Position numbers and translations under genes: made by a program. The notes under the pieces are model-generated. The model saw nothing but the letters and a program-made list of their open reading frames with translations, made no database searches and was not told where the DNA came from. From Clostridium sp. Marseille-P299 (lineage in GTDB: Bacteria > Bacillota > Clostridia > Lachnospirales > Lachnospiraceae), in the NCBI RefSeq assembly GCF_900078195.1, contig NZ_FJVE01000007.1, positions 620,001 to 684,000 on the forward strand: a stretch of DNA of 64,000 nt, written 5' to 3'. Below are positions 28,527 through 37,297 of this stretch, piece after piece; the stretch's first letter is position 1; every line of letters begins with the position of its first letter.

Positions 28527-29237
28527 ATGCTAAAAGTTGAAAACATAGATGTGTATTACGGAAAAGTTCAGGCCTTGTTTGATGTTTGTTTTGAAGTGGG
28601 TGAAAACGAAATAGTTTCCATCATTGGTTCAAATGGTGCAGGAAAATCTACTTTAATGAAAACAATCATGGGAGTTAATAAGCCTGCAAAAGGGAAAATC
28701 TTTTTTAACGGAGAACAGATCAGTGGCTTAAAAACAAACGTTATTGTTGGAAAAAAGCTAGTTTACATACCAGAAGGCCGTGAAGTTTTTCCTAAAATGA
28801 CAGTAAAAGATAACTTAGTGATGGGAGCGTATAGCCGTAAGTATTCTTCATCCCAAATGAACCAAAAACTTGAGGAAATGTTTGAAATTTACCCAAGATT
28901 AAAGGAACGTCAGCATCAGCTCGCTGGTTGTATGTCAGGTGGCGAACAACAGATGCTAGCTATTGCTAGAGGATTAATGAGTGAACCAAAGCTTGTAATG
29001 TTTGATGAACCTTCCTTAGGATTATCACCATTAATCGTAGATGAGATGTTTGACACAATTATTAAAATTAAGAAATCAATGAATATTCCAGTAGTTATTG
29101 TAGAACAAAATGCTTTTATGGCAATGTCGATATCAGATCGAACATATGTCTTAGAGGTTGGTAACGTTAAAGGCCATGGAAGCAGTAAGGAATTAATGGA
29201 TTCACCTGAGGTTAAAAAAGCTTACCTTGGTGGCTAA
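28527..29237 (+). CDS. livF: Liv-type ABC importer, ATPase 2
   Basis: The 236-residue ATPase has Walker A GSNGAGKST, the LivF-typical YIPEGREVFPKMTVKDNL, signature MSGGEQQ, Walker B LVMFDEPSLGLSP and VIVEQNA. It starts 12 bases after livG and is the last gene of the importer operon; a terminator follows. Confidence 0.9.
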   Translation: MLKVENIDVYYGKVQALFDVCFEVGENEIVSIIGSNGAGKSTLMKTIMGVNKPAKGKIFFNGEQISGLKTNVIVGKKLVYIPEGREVFPKMTVKDNLVMGAYSRKYSSSQMNQKLEEMFEIYPRLKERQHQLAGCMSGGEQQMLAIARGLMSEPKLVMFDEPSLGLSPLIVDEMFDTIIKIKKSMNIPVVIVEQNAFMAMSISDRTYVLEVGNVKGHGSSKELMDSPEVKKAYLGG

Positions 29238-29312
29238 TACTTGCGCATGATTAAATTTTATTAACGAATTTTTTAAAATAGAAAAAATAATATTAATGAT
29301 AACTTGCATAGG

Positions 29313-29361
29313 AAGAGTTACACAATGATTGATTAGATCATGTGTGACTCTTTCTTTTTTT
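29313..29361 (+). terminator. Terminator after the Liv-type operon
   Basis: An interrupted stem (AGAGT with ACTCT, ACAC with GTGT, ATGAT with ATCAT) followed by TTTCTTTTTT. Confidence 0.75.
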
Positions 29362-29433
29362 AGTTTCTTATTTAAAAGGCTATATTGTATTATAATAAAA
29401 AATTAGAGAATAATTAGAAATAGATTAATCATA

Positions 29434-29463
29434 TTGACAGCATAATATTATATGCTGTATAGT
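29434..29463 (+). promoter_or_regulatory. Candidate promoter of the PadR operon
   Basis: TTGACA (29434-29439), 18 bases, TATAGT (29458-29463). Confidence 0.6.
29437..29458. promoter_or_regulatory. Palindrome between the -35 and -10 boxes, likely PadR operator
   Basis: ACAGCATA (29437-29444) and TATGCTGT (29451-29458) form 8-bp arms around six bases. ATAATATTATAT within it recurs directly at 29476-29487. The position fits autorepression by the PadR product; the link is inferred. Confidence 0.55.
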
Positions 29464-29537
29464 ATTATTAACAAAATAATATTATATATTATCGTAGGAG
29501 ATGAATATAAATGATTGTATGCGAAGGAGTTGATTAC

Positions 29538-29855
29538 ATGGTTTTTAATACAGGTTCGGCATTGCTGGATGCAATTGTACTTGCAGCAGTATCAAGAGAA
29601 CCAGAAGGCACTTATGGATATAAAATTACCCAAGATGTAAGAGAAGCAATCGATATCTCAGAGTCTACACTGTATCCAGTACTACGCAGATTACAAAAAG
29701 ATGATTGTTTAGAAGTATATGACATGGAGATAGCAGGAAGAAATCGAAGATATTATAAAGTAACGGAACAAGGAAGACGACAACTACAATTATATTGTGA
29801 AGAGTGGAAAAATTATTCGAAGAAAATAAGTAATATTTTTAAGGGGGTGGTTTAG
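29538..29855 (+). CDS. PadR-family transcriptional regulator
   Basis: I chose the ATG at 29538 (MVFNTGSALLDA), 9 bases after AAGGAG; an ATG 27 bases upstream is possible. The 105-residue protein is a short PadR winged helix: LLDAIVLAAVSREPEGTYGY is the N-terminal helix region, SESTLYPVLRRLQKD is the recognition helix, and GRNRRYYKVTEQGRRQL forms the wing. PadR regulators usually repress neighbouring envelope or efflux genes. It heads an operon with DUF1700, DUF4097 and PspC proteins, whose expression it probably controls. Confidence 0.88.
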   Translation: MVFNTGSALLDAIVLAAVSREPEGTYGYKITQDVREAIDISESTLYPVLRRLQKDDCLEVYDMEIAGRNRRYYKVTEQGRRQLQLYCEEWKNYSKKISNIFKGVV

Positions 29856-30833
29856 TTGAATCGACAGGAATTTATGAAAGAATTAGAATCCTTGTTAGTA
29901 GATATTGCGGCAGAAGAACGGACGGAAGCGTTGCAATATTATGAAGATTATTTTGAAGATGCTGGTGTAGACAAAGAAGCAGAGGTAATTGCAGAATTAG
30001 GTAGCCCAGCAAAAGTTGCGAAAAGCATTCAGATGGAAATGTCGCAGAATAATGAACGTGGGGAATTTACAGAAAGAGGATATCATTCTGGTGATGAAAC
30101 AAATCCATTTGAAGTCATGGATACCAAAGATATCAAGGATGATTTAAACGAAAATAAATCATCCATAATTGAAAATAATAAGGTCTTGTTAGAAAATGAT
30201 CAAAAAGATACAAGAAATCAAGAAAGTGATTTCAATGACAATAGGGAGCATAATAATAACCAATTTCACCATGGAAACACTCAGCAAAACCAGAACTGGA
30301 ATAACCAAAATCAAGGTCAATATAACCAGAACTGGAACAATCAAAATTGGAATAATCAAAGCCAGAATACGAATCAGTATAATAATGGATATACTAGAGG
30401 TAATTATCAACAATCCTCTTATCAAAATCAAGGAAACAGAGATTATGAAGCTCCAAGAAAAAAGGGACTTAGTGCAGGTGCAATCATTCTTATCTGCATC
30501 TTTGCAATACCAGTAGGATTACCAGTCCTATGTGCTTTATTTGGAGTTTTTATTGGACTTGGTGCAACAGCATTTGGGCTAGTTATAGGTTTTGGCGCAG
30601 CAGCTTTTGCTTGTATCTTATCGGGCGTTGTTTTATTTATATTAGGCCTTGTAAACATATTTATAGTACCAGTTGCTGGAATGTTGCTCCTTGGTGGTGG
30701 ATTACTTGTTTTTGGAATAGGATTATTGTTTGCTCTCTTAACAACAGTTTGTGTTAAGATAATACCTTCATTAGTTAGAGGATTTGTAGGTATATGTAAA
30801 GCACCATTTAAAATGGGAGGTGTTGCCGCGTGA
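29856..30833 (+). CDS. DUF1700/HAAS membrane protein with an Asn/Gln-rich middle
   Basis: The TTG at 29856 directly follows the PadR stop, with GGGGGTGG upstream. Residues 1-60 form the HAAS helical domain (MNRQEFMKELESLLVDIAAE; YYEDYFEDAG; VIAELGSPAKVAKSI), common next to PadR genes. Residues about 120-195 are very rich in Asn, Gln, Trp and Tyr with QNxxWNNQN repeats. The last 120 residues are Gly/Ala/Phe-rich and contain three or four membrane helices. HAAS proteins are thought to transmit signals to PadR partners. The low-complexity middle looks like a disordered, prion-like linker, uncommon for this family. Confidence 0.8.
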   Translation: MNRQEFMKELESLLVDIAAEERTEALQYYEDYFEDAGVDKEAEVIAELGSPAKVAKSIQMEMSQNNERGEFTERGYHSGDETNPFEVMDTKDIKDDLNENKSSIIENNKVLLENDQKDTRNQESDFNDNREHNNNQFHHGNTQQNQNWNNQNQGQYNQNWNNQNWNNQSQNTNQYNNGYTRGNYQQSSYQNQGNRDYEAPRKKGLSAGAIILICIFAIPVGLPVLCALFGVFIGLGATAFGLVIGFGAAAFACILSGVVLFILGLVNIFIVPVAGMLLLGGGLLVFGIGLLFALLTTVCVKIIPSLVRGFVGICKAPFKMGGVAA

Positions 30834-31699
30834 AATCAATTAGTAAAGTGTTTTTAGGCCTAGCTTGCATTACAATTTCATTAGGTATTTTAATTGTTAT
30901 TTTAGCGTATTCTATTGGAGGAAACAGTGTTCACACGTATTCTGATTATACGTATGAATTGGATGATACAGTAGAAGATGTAATCGCTCTTGATTTTGAT
31001 CTATCTTATGCTGATGTTAAGATTGTATCTGGTGACAATTTTAATGTAAGTATCGAAAATATGCCTAAAGATGGTTATAAAAGTTATGTAAGTAATGGAA
31101 CTTGGGTTATTGAAGAAGATTTTGATAATGTTAATCGTATTAAACTATTTGGAATTGATCTTCCAGTATCTACAAATTGGTTCGGATTTCAATATAACGA
31201 TTTTAAATCATCTAAAATTACCATCACAATTCCGGAAGATTTTCATGGAAATGAGATAGAAATCCAACTCGGAGCTGGTGCATTGTATGCTGAAAAGATA
31301 AGCGGCGATAATGTTGAATTTTCGGTAGGTGCGGGCACGATGGAGGTTGATGAGGTAAAAGCAATAAATTATGTAGGTTTTGAAAATGGAGCTGGAAATT
31401 TAACAGTACACGACATGGAAGCTACTGATGTAAACGTCGAGGGCGGAGTTGGTGAGATTAAAATATCTGGTAGTATAAAGCGTGATTGTACGGTTGAAAC
31501 TGGCGTGGGTAGTGTGTTTCTTGATATAAACGGAAATGAAGAAAATTATAATTATTCAGTTGACTGTGGTATTGGTCATGTTATAATTAATGATAAGGAT
31601 TATAAAGGTATTACAGATAAAACCATTCGTAATAATAATTCCGTTGGGGAATTTCGATTAGAATGTGGGATCGGTAAGATTGAACTTTACGTAAGATAG
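30830..31699 (+). CDS. DUF4097-family (adhesin-like beta-helix) membrane-anchored protein
   Basis: The GTG at 30830 overlaps the previous stop (GTGA). The 289-residue protein has one N-terminal helix (about 5-27) and a long extracellular beta-rich repeat region (for example IQLGAGALYAEKISG, FSVGAGTMEVDEV, ENGAGNLTVHDM, EGGVGEIKISG, VETGVGSVFLDI, DCGIGHVIIND). A GxG turn recurs about every 20 residues, as in DUF4097/LiaG-like proteins. It is probably part of an envelope-stress module with the PspC-like gene downstream. Confidence 0.82.
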   Translation: MKSISKVFLGLACITISLGILIVILAYSIGGNSVHTYSDYTYELDDTVEDVIALDFDLSYADVKIVSGDNFNVSIENMPKDGYKSYVSNGTWVIEEDFDNVNRIKLFGIDLPVSTNWFGFQYNDFKSSKITITIPEDFHGNEIEIQLGAGALYAEKISGDNVEFSVGAGTMEVDEVKAINYVGFENGAGNLTVHDMEATDVNVEGGVGEIKISGSIKRDCTVETGVGSVFLDINGNEENYNYSVDCGIGHVIINDKDYKGITDKTIRNNNSVGEFRLECGIGKIELYVR

Positions 31700-31784
31700 G
31701 ATAGGTAAACACATCTTTAATAGTGTTAAAGAAGATGGTGTTAAGAAGAAAGAATAAAGAATAAAGAATGAAAGGAAGATATTT

Positions 31785-31961
31785 ATGCAAAAAAAATTAG
31801 TTAAATCACATGTCGATAGAAAAATTTGTGGGGTATGTGGTGGAATTGCAGAATATATTAATATTGACCCTACTGTAGTACGTTTGTTATGGATTTTATT
31901 TGGATGTTTTGGAGCTGGAGTTATTGCTTATATTATTGCAGCAATTGTTATGCCAGACTAA
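31785..31961 (+). CDS. Small PspC-domain protein
   Basis: A 58-residue protein: a basic start (MQKKLVKSHVDRKICGVCGG) followed by IAEYINIDPTVVRLLWILF and one or two hydrophobic segments ending AAIVMPD. This is the full PspC domain, found with envelope-stress genes; members sit in the membrane and can act as toxins, sensors or anchors. GAAAGGAAG lies upstream. It closes the PadR operon; a terminator follows 21 bases later. Confidence 0.9.
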   Translation: MQKKLVKSHVDRKICGVCGGIAEYINIDPTVVRLLWILFGCFGAGVIAYIIAAIVMPD

Positions 31962-31982
31962 TTAAAAATGAAAAAATGATAA

Positions 31983-32042
31983 AATATCGGCAATCGCAAT
32001 TAAGAGTTTTCCTTGGTGGCGGTTGCCGATATTGTTATATTT
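31983..32042 (+). terminator. Terminator after the PspC gene
   Basis: A 15-bp stem (31983-31997 with 32019-32033, one G-U pair) and a loop of 21 bases; the tail GTTATATTT is moderately T-rich. The rest of the gap to argS (to 32293) is AT-rich and holds only a candidate promoter. Confidence 0.65.
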
Positions 32043-32221
32043 AGCTAATATTGCTTTTAAGCGTGATTATTTAATAAAGATATCACTATAATAAGTACTA
32101 TGACAGTAATAATAAAATTATGGAATAAATAAAAAATATAGATACATTAATAATAAAAAGTAGTATTTGCATAATAATGATGAATCTATGTAATTTAATG
32201 CAAAAGGTGATTCCTTCAATA

Positions 32222-32250
32222 TTTACATTAGAAATAAATTGTGATAAAGT
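32222..32250 (+). promoter_or_regulatory. Candidate argS promoter
   Basis: TTTACA (32222-32227), 17 bases, TAAAGT (32245-32250). I see no T-box features in the leader. Confidence 0.35.
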
Positions 32251-32293
32251 AGGACTAGTGTAAAACTAGATATAACTTTGGATGGAGGCATTT

Positions 32294-34081
32294 ATGAAAA
32301 AAATAATTGATCATATCACAGAAGTTGTAACAGATGCATTTGTTACATCTGGCTATGAAGATAAATATGGAAACGTGACCGTATCAAATCGACCTGATTT
32401 GTGTCAGTACCAATGTAATGGTGCGCTTGCAGCTGCAAAGCAATATAAAAAAGCGCCAATTATGATAGCAAATGAGATTGTTGAAAAGTGTAAAGATAAT
32501 CCGATGTTTGCAGAGATGACTGCTATTATGCCAGGTTTTATTAATATCTCTTTAAAACCTGAGTTCATAGCAAAGTATCTAAAGGATATGGCAGAAGATA
32601 AAAATCTTGGTTTTGAACCTACTAAAGATGCAAAGACAATTGTTGTAGATTTTGGTGGACCAAATGTAGCGAAACCACTTCATATTGGACATCTTCGTTC
32701 TGCTGTTATTGGAGAAAGTATTAAGAGAATTCTTAAATACGCAGGAAATAATGTAATTGGTGATGCACATCTTGGAGACTGGGGTCTTCAAATGGGCTTA
32801 ATTATTGCAGAACTTAAGAAGAGAAAAAGCGATTTAGTATATTTTGATGATGCATATACTGGAGAATATCCAGAAGAAGCTCCATTTACAATTACTGAAT
32901 TAGAAGAAATCTATCCATTTGCAAGTGCTTATTCAAAAGAGCATGAGGATTTTAAAGAAGAAGCCAAGAACATAACACATCAATTACAAAATGGACATCG
33001 TGGTTATACAGCTCTTTGGAATCATATTTTAGCGGTATCCATTGCAGATTTAAAGAAAAATTATGATAACCTTCGTGTAGAGTTTGATCTTTGGAAAAAA
33101 GAAAGCGATGCACAGCCTTATATTCCTGATATGGTGGAATATTTAAAGAAAGAAGGCTTTGCACAAGTGAGTGAAGGTGCGTTGGTTGTTGATGTTAAGG
33201 AAGAGACGGATACAAAAGAAATACCTCCATGTATTATTTTAAAATCGGATGGTTCTGCCCTTTATCAAACAACAGACTTAGCAACTTTAGTTGAAAGAAG
33301 AAAATTATTTAATCCAGATTCTGTTATCTATGTCGTTGATAAAAGACAAGAACTTCACTTTGTACAGGTATTCCGTTGTGCAAGAAAGACAGGCTTGGTA
33401 GCAGAAGATACGAATTTAAGTTTCTTAGGTTTTGGTACTATGAATGGTAAGGACGGAAAACCATTTAAAACAAGAGAAGGCGGTACAATGCGTCTTGAGA
33501 ACCTCATTGATAGTATCAATGAAGAAGTTTATAAAAAGATGATGGAAAACCGTGAAATGGAGGAAAGTGAAGCTAGAGAAATCGCTAAGACAGTAGGTCT
33601 TGCCGCTCTTAAATATGGAGATTTATCCAATCAAGCCTCCAAGGATTATATCTTTGATATTGATCGTTTTACTTCCTTTGAAGGAGATACTGGCCCTTAT
33701 ATTCTTTATACAATGGTTCGTATTAAATCCATTCTTTCAAAATATCAAACGGTATCCGATGAGGGAGTTGACGGTAGTTTTAAATATTTTGAAGAAAATA
33801 AAAACCGTGAACGTTCAAAATCAGAACTTGATTTAATGTTAGTTGCCTCTAAGTACAATGATATGGTGGAACATGCAGCAGCTGAATTAGCACCACATAA
33901 AATTTGTGCGTATATCTATGATTTAGCAAATGCATTTAATAGTTTTTACCATGAAAATAAAATTATTGCAGAAGAAGATAAGAAGAAACAAGCAGATTGG
34001 ATTGCACTTATCGTTTTAGTACTTCATATTTTAGAACAATGTATTGATTTACTTGGATTTGAAGCACCAGATCGTATGTAA
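32294..34081 (+). CDS. argS: Arginyl-tRNA synthetase
   Basis: I chose the ATG at 32294; GGAGG at 32284-32288 is its RBS, and the ATG at 32282 overlaps it. The 595-residue class I synthetase has the N-terminal Arg-tRNA D-loop domain (about 1-110), then FGGPNVAKPLHIGHLRSA with HIGH at 130-133. The KMSKS-like loop is DGKPFKTREGG, and the anticodon-binding domain closes with the usual ending GFEAPDRM. It charges tRNA-Arg. It is monocistronic, with a terminator after it. Confidence 0.95.
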   Translation: MKKIIDHITEVVTDAFVTSGYEDKYGNVTVSNRPDLCQYQCNGALAAAKQYKKAPIMIANEIVEKCKDNPMFAEMTAIMPGFINISLKPEFIAKYLKDMAEDKNLGFEPTKDAKTIVVDFGGPNVAKPLHIGHLRSAVIGESIKRILKYAGNNVIGDAHLGDWGLQMGLIIAELKKRKSDLVYFDDAYTGEYPEEAPFTITELEEIYPFASAYSKEHEDFKEEAKNITHQLQNGHRGYTALWNHILAVSIADLKKNYDNLRVEFDLWKKESDAQPYIPDMVEYLKKEGFAQVSEGALVVDVKEETDTKEIPPCIILKSDGSALYQTTDLATLVERRKLFNPDSVIYVVDKRQELHFVQVFRCARKTGLVAEDTNLSFLGFGTMNGKDGKPFKTREGGTMRLENLIDSINEEVYKKMMENREMEESEAREIAKTVGLAALKYGDLSNQASKDYIFDIDRFTSFEGDTGPYILYTMVRIKSILSKYQTVSDEGVDGSFKYFEENKNRERSKSELDLMLVASKYNDMVEHAAAELAPHKICAYIYDLANAFNSFYHENKIIAEEDKKKQADWIALIVLVLHILEQCIDLLGFEAPDRM

Positions 34082-34121
34082 TCTTAATCCTAGTGACAAG
34101 TTTTATTAATAATGATAAAAG

Positions 34122-34163
34122 AAGAGTTTGGAAACATTATAGGTGTTTTCAAACTCTTTGATT
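34122..34163 (+). terminator. Terminator after argS
   Basis: A 16-bp stem with G-U pairs (34122-34137 with 34143-34158), five-base loop, tail TTTGATT. Confidence 0.65.
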
Positions 34164-34184
34164 ACATTGGGAGAAATTCAGAAA

Positions 34185-34291
34185 AAGTCTATAAAGTTTA
34201 CAAGATCTATAAGTTTATAAAGTCTATAAGATTATAAGATCTATAGGTTAATAAGGTCTATAAGTTAATAAAGTCTTTAAAGTCTATAAAG
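34185..34291 (+). repeat. 17-bp tandem repeat upstream of the DUF815 gene
   Basis: Five consecutive 17-bp units (34185, 34202, 34219, 34236, 34253), consensus AAGRTCTATAAGTTTAT, and a partial sixth (34270-34291). The array ends at the GTGGAGG ribosome site of the next gene, so it fills the leader. Confidence 0.85.
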
Positions 34292-34305
34292 TGGAGGTAT
34301 CATAA

Positions 34306-35604
34306 ATGTACCAATTAATTTCAAAATTGATTATATATAAGAATATTGATAAAGATAGCATCTTATTTTGCTTAGCTAATGCTATTGAAAAATTTGAAAA
34401 AGGAAATGCAAGTAAAGAGGATACTGTTTCTGCGATTTATACAGAGATTCATCGTTTGCTTGATGTTGCGACAGAGTATGGATTTGATAAGAATTTATGG
34501 CATAACTATTTGGCATATTTGTTAGCCAGTGTTGAAAATCCGTTTAGTATCACTTGTGAAAAGACTGGAGAACAAGAAGGGAGTGTAAATTATCTAGCTA
34601 AGGGTGATTTTAAAGTATTTAAGGCATTATTTGATTATGACTTTTCTAAAATAGAACAAGAACTAGAAATTAATTGCTTTCAAATGATCTCAGATTACAG
34701 GGCGATAGTTAAAAATGGAAAAAGATACAATAAGAATGTAAGTGAGAAGGTACGAGAACTAAGTGATCGTATTGAAGCGGCAGCAGATGAAGAGGAAATC
34801 TTTAAAATAGTAACTAAATTTTACAAGGATTATGGTGTTGGTGTATTTGGACTTAATAAGGCATTTCGCGTAAAAAGAGAAAACAATGAAGTTAATTTAA
34901 TACCAATCACGAATACAGATGATGTTAGACTTACAGATTTAGTTGGTTATGAAATTCAAAAGAAGAAGTTGTTAGATAATACAAAAGCATTTATTGAGGG
35001 GAAAAAAGCGAATAACTTATTGTTGTTTGGTGATAGCGGGACAGGTAAATCTACGAGCATTAAGGCTATTTTAAATGAGTATTATTCAATGGGATTACGA
35101 ATGATTGAAATTTATAAGCATCAATTCGAGGATTTATCTACGGTTATTTCTTATATTAAAAATAGAAACTATAAATTTATTATTTATATGGATGATCTTT
35201 CTTTCGAAGAATTTGAAGTTGAGTATAAGTATTTAAAAGCTGTGATTGAGGGTGGCTTGGAAGTAAAACCAGAGAACGTTTTAATCTATGCAACGTCAAA
35301 TCGAAGACATTTAATTAGAGAAACTTGGTCGGATCGTTCGGATATGTCACAAGATGAATTGCATCGTTCAGATACTATGCAAGAAAAATTATCCCTTGTA
35401 CATCGTTTTGGTATCTCAATTAATTATTCGAAACCAACACAGAAAGAGTATTTTGAAATCGTAAAAGAATTAGCAAAGCAGTATGATAATTTTGGTATTT
35501 CAGAGGAAGAATTATTAAGACAAGCCAATATGTGGGAGCTAAGTCATGGTGGCTTATCTGGAAGAACCGCATCTCAATTTATTACATATATGATTAGTCA
35601 ATAG
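34306..35604 (+). CDS. DUF815-family AAA+ ATPase
   Basis: The 432-residue protein has an N-terminal helical region (about 1-200) and a C-terminal AAA+ domain. Walker [10 protein letters not shown] lies at 242-250, Walker [13 protein letters not shown] follows, and [12 protein letters not shown] is the sensor 1 region. [15 protein letters not shown] and the family-typical ending around [12 protein letters not shown] match DUF815. The cellular role of DUF815 ATPases is not well defined. GTGGAGG precedes the ATG, preceded itself by the tandem repeat array. I see no convincing terminator after it. Confidence 0.88.
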   Translation: MYQLISKLIIYKNIDKDSILFCLANAIEKFEKGNASKEDTVSAIYTEIHRLLDVATEYGFDKNLWHNYLAYLLASVENPFSITCEKTGEQEGSVNYLAKGDFKVFKALFDYDFSKIEQELEINCFQMISDYRAIVKNGKRYNKNVSEKVRELSDRIEAAADEEEIFKIVTKFYKDYGVGVFGLNKAFRVKRENNEVNLIPITNTDDVRLTDLVGYEIQKKKLLDNTKAFIEGKKANNLLLFGDSGTGKSTSIKAILNEYYSMGLRMIEIYKHQFEDLSTVISYIKNRNYKFIIYMDDLSFEEFEVEYKYLKAVIEGGLEVKPENVLIYATSNRRHLIRETWSDRSDMSQDELHRSDTMQEKLSLVHRFGISINYSKPTQKEYFEIVKELAKQYDNFGISEEELLRQANMWELSHGGLSGRTASQFITYMISQ

Positions 35605-35673
35605 TTTCTTTTACAAATAGTTCTTTCAGAGTACAAAACGATGTAAAAAAAAGAAATTTGAGGGATAAATCTT

Positions 35674-35702
35674 TTGACATATTCTAGAACCGCTGATACA
35701 AT
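35674..35702 (+). promoter_or_regulatory. Strong sigma-A promoter of the SH3b gene
   Basis: TTGACA (35674-35679), exactly 17 bases, TACAAT (35697-35702). A 7-bp hairpin with TTTT (35716-35736) lies right at the expected 5' end of the transcript and may protect or attenuate it. Confidence 0.85.
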
Positions 35703-35784
35703 ATAGTCATATTACGGTGCAAAGGTTGCACCTTTTGTCAGCATAAATTTTAATGCGATATATCTGTAGGAAAGCGAGGAAGGT

Positions 35785-36948
35785 ATGAGTAATAAGAAAC
35801 GATTGAAGAAATCAAAAGTATTACAAGGCTGCATTTTATGTGCCTGTTTATCTATGATATTGTTTTCAGCAGATATTACTGCTTTTGCAAAAATAAATGA
35901 GACACCAAAGATATTATTAACAACAGCAACTATAAATGAGCCAGATATTCTTGGGTATGTTGGAAAGGTCACTGGTCGTGTAAACGTTAGAGAAAAAGCT
36001 GGTGAAAATAGCAGTAGAGTAACCCAAAATGGTGAAGGTGTGCGTCTACAAAGAGGAGAAGAGGTTCTAATTATAGGTGAAGAAATGGTGGGTTCTAAGC
36101 CTTGGTATCAAATCAAATTTGAGAGAAATGGTGAAGAACTTACTGGTTATGCAACTAGCACTTATATAGAAAAAACAAGTACTGCAATTACACCAGAGCC
36201 AACAGCAACACCAGAGCCAACGGCGACACCAATGCCAACACCTACGGATTTACCGACAGTAACTCCAGAGCCAACTATTTTACCTAGTGATAATTCTAAC
36301 CAAAGTGGTTTAGATTATGATAGTAAAGTATCCACTTATATTGCTGTAGTTCTTGTAGCTGTCTTTGGTTTAGGTGTGTTAGGAGCCGCTATTTTACATA
36401 AGAAGAAGGATGAAGCGTCCAATGTTGAAGTGAACTTATCTGATAAATTAGAAAAATTAAAGAATTTAAAACTTGGTAAATCTACTACTTCTAGGGAAGA
36501 TAATAGTGATACGAATCACCAGAAGGGGAAGAATCATAATAAGAATAAAGCGAAGAAATCTAATACACATGTAGATGCAAAGCAATCGAGTGCACATGGA
36601 AATACAAAGAAAAACAAAGAGTTACCGGCAAGTGAAGAATTTGCAGTAACAAAAGAGTCGATTGCAGAACCAAGAGTAGCAGTTGTATATACAAAAAATC
36701 AGCTATTAGAAGCTAAGAAAGAAATTGTAAGCAAGGAAAGCGAAGAGAAGAGAGCTTTGCGTGCAGGCATTGAGAAATTAAGAGAACATGATATTGTCAT
36801 TCATAAGTACTTTGGTAGAGGCGAAGTGTATGATAATTCTGATGTTTATCTAATTGAAGTTCGTTTTGGTGGTGATGTACGCTTCTTAAATAAAGAAACA
36901 TTGATATCAAAAAAACTTTTAACAATCACAAATGAGAGAAATCGATAA
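35785..36948 (+). CDS. Membrane protein: extracellular SH3b domain, one membrane helix, cytoplasmic UvrD/PcrA-like Tudor tail
   Basis: The 387-residue protein has a signal/anchor segment (about 13-33) and a bacterial SH3b domain (about 54-130; VTGRVNVREKAGENSSRV). A Thr-Pro-Glu repeat linker (about 135-170) precedes a membrane helix (about 185-207), and a long Lys/Asn-rich, probably cytoplasmic stretch follows. The last 55 residues, HDIVIHKYFGRGEVYDN and then LIEVRFGGDVRFL, match the shape of the C-terminal Tudor domain of UvrD/PcrA helicases (xHxxFGxGxV…F…L). SH3b domains bind cell wall; the Tudor-like part in PcrA contacts RNA polymerase. The combination would link wall and cytoplasm. Function unknown. 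Confidence 0.75.
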   Translation: MSNKKRLKKSKVLQGCILCACLSMILFSADITAFAKINETPKILLTTATINEPDILGYVGKVTGRVNVREKAGENSSRVTQNGEGVRLQRGEEVLIIGEEMVGSKPWYQIKFERNGEELTGYATSTYIEKTSTAITPEPTATPEPTATPMPTPTDLPTVTPEPTILPSDNSNQSGLDYDSKVSTYIAVVLVAVFGLGVLGAAILHKKKDEASNVEVNLSDKLEKLKNLKLGKSTTSREDNSDTNHQKGKNHNKNKAKKSNTHVDAKQSSAHGNTKKNKELPASEEFAVTKESIAEPRVAVVYTKNQLLEAKKEIVSKESEEKRALRAGIEKLREHDIVIHKYFGRGEVYDNSDVYLIEVRFGGDVRFLNKETLISKKLLTITNERNR

Positions 36949-36964
36949 TTAATAAAGTTGAGTT

Positions 36965-37028
36965 AGAGAAGTTCATTTTAAAAATTGGTTTTATAGAAAA
37001 TCAATTTTTAGATTTACTTCTCTTTTTC
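36965..37028 (+). terminator. Terminator after the SH3b gene
   Basis: Outer stem AGAGAAGT with ACTTCTCT and inner stem AAAAATTG with CAATTTTT; tail TTTTTC. Confidence 0.65.
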
Positions 37029-37131
37029 ATAGAGCAATACTAAATGGAAAAATATTTCATTGATTTAGAACATAATACATAAGAGAATCTTTGCTACTAA
37101 TTAATAAATTATTTTTCTTTAGAGAAAAAAG

Positions 37132-37236
37132 AGTAGTTTTGAGACATAAAAAGTAGTGAGACAAAAGGAGTAATGAGATAAAAAGAGTATTGAAAAAAAG
37201 AGCAGTGGAATAAAAAAGAGTAGTGAAACAAGTAGA
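37132..37236. repeat. Degenerate tandem repeat of about 17 bp
   Basis: Six units of 15-20 bases of the type AGTAGTGAGACAAAAAG run from 37132 to the terminator hairpin at 37212-37262. They lie between convergent genes (SH3b and HAD) and in the 349-base gap 36949-37297, which has no gene. Confidence 0.65.
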
Positions 37237-37262
37237 AATCACTTGTTGCGCTACTCTTTTTT
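37212..37262. terminator. Terminator of the minus-strand HAD gene (usable in both directions)
   Basis: AAAAAAGAGTAG pairs with CTACTCTTTTTT, then AACAAGT with ACTTGTT around a 7-base loop. Runs of A and T flank both sides. Confidence 0.8.
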
Positions 37263-37297
37263 ATTCTATCATTCAAATGGAAAATAAAATTCAAATA

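Noticed and set aside
30189..30757. Short open frames on both strands inside the DUF1700 gene
   Set aside because: They are shadows of the Asn/Gln-rich repeat and the hydrophobic tail, without starts or RBS of their own.
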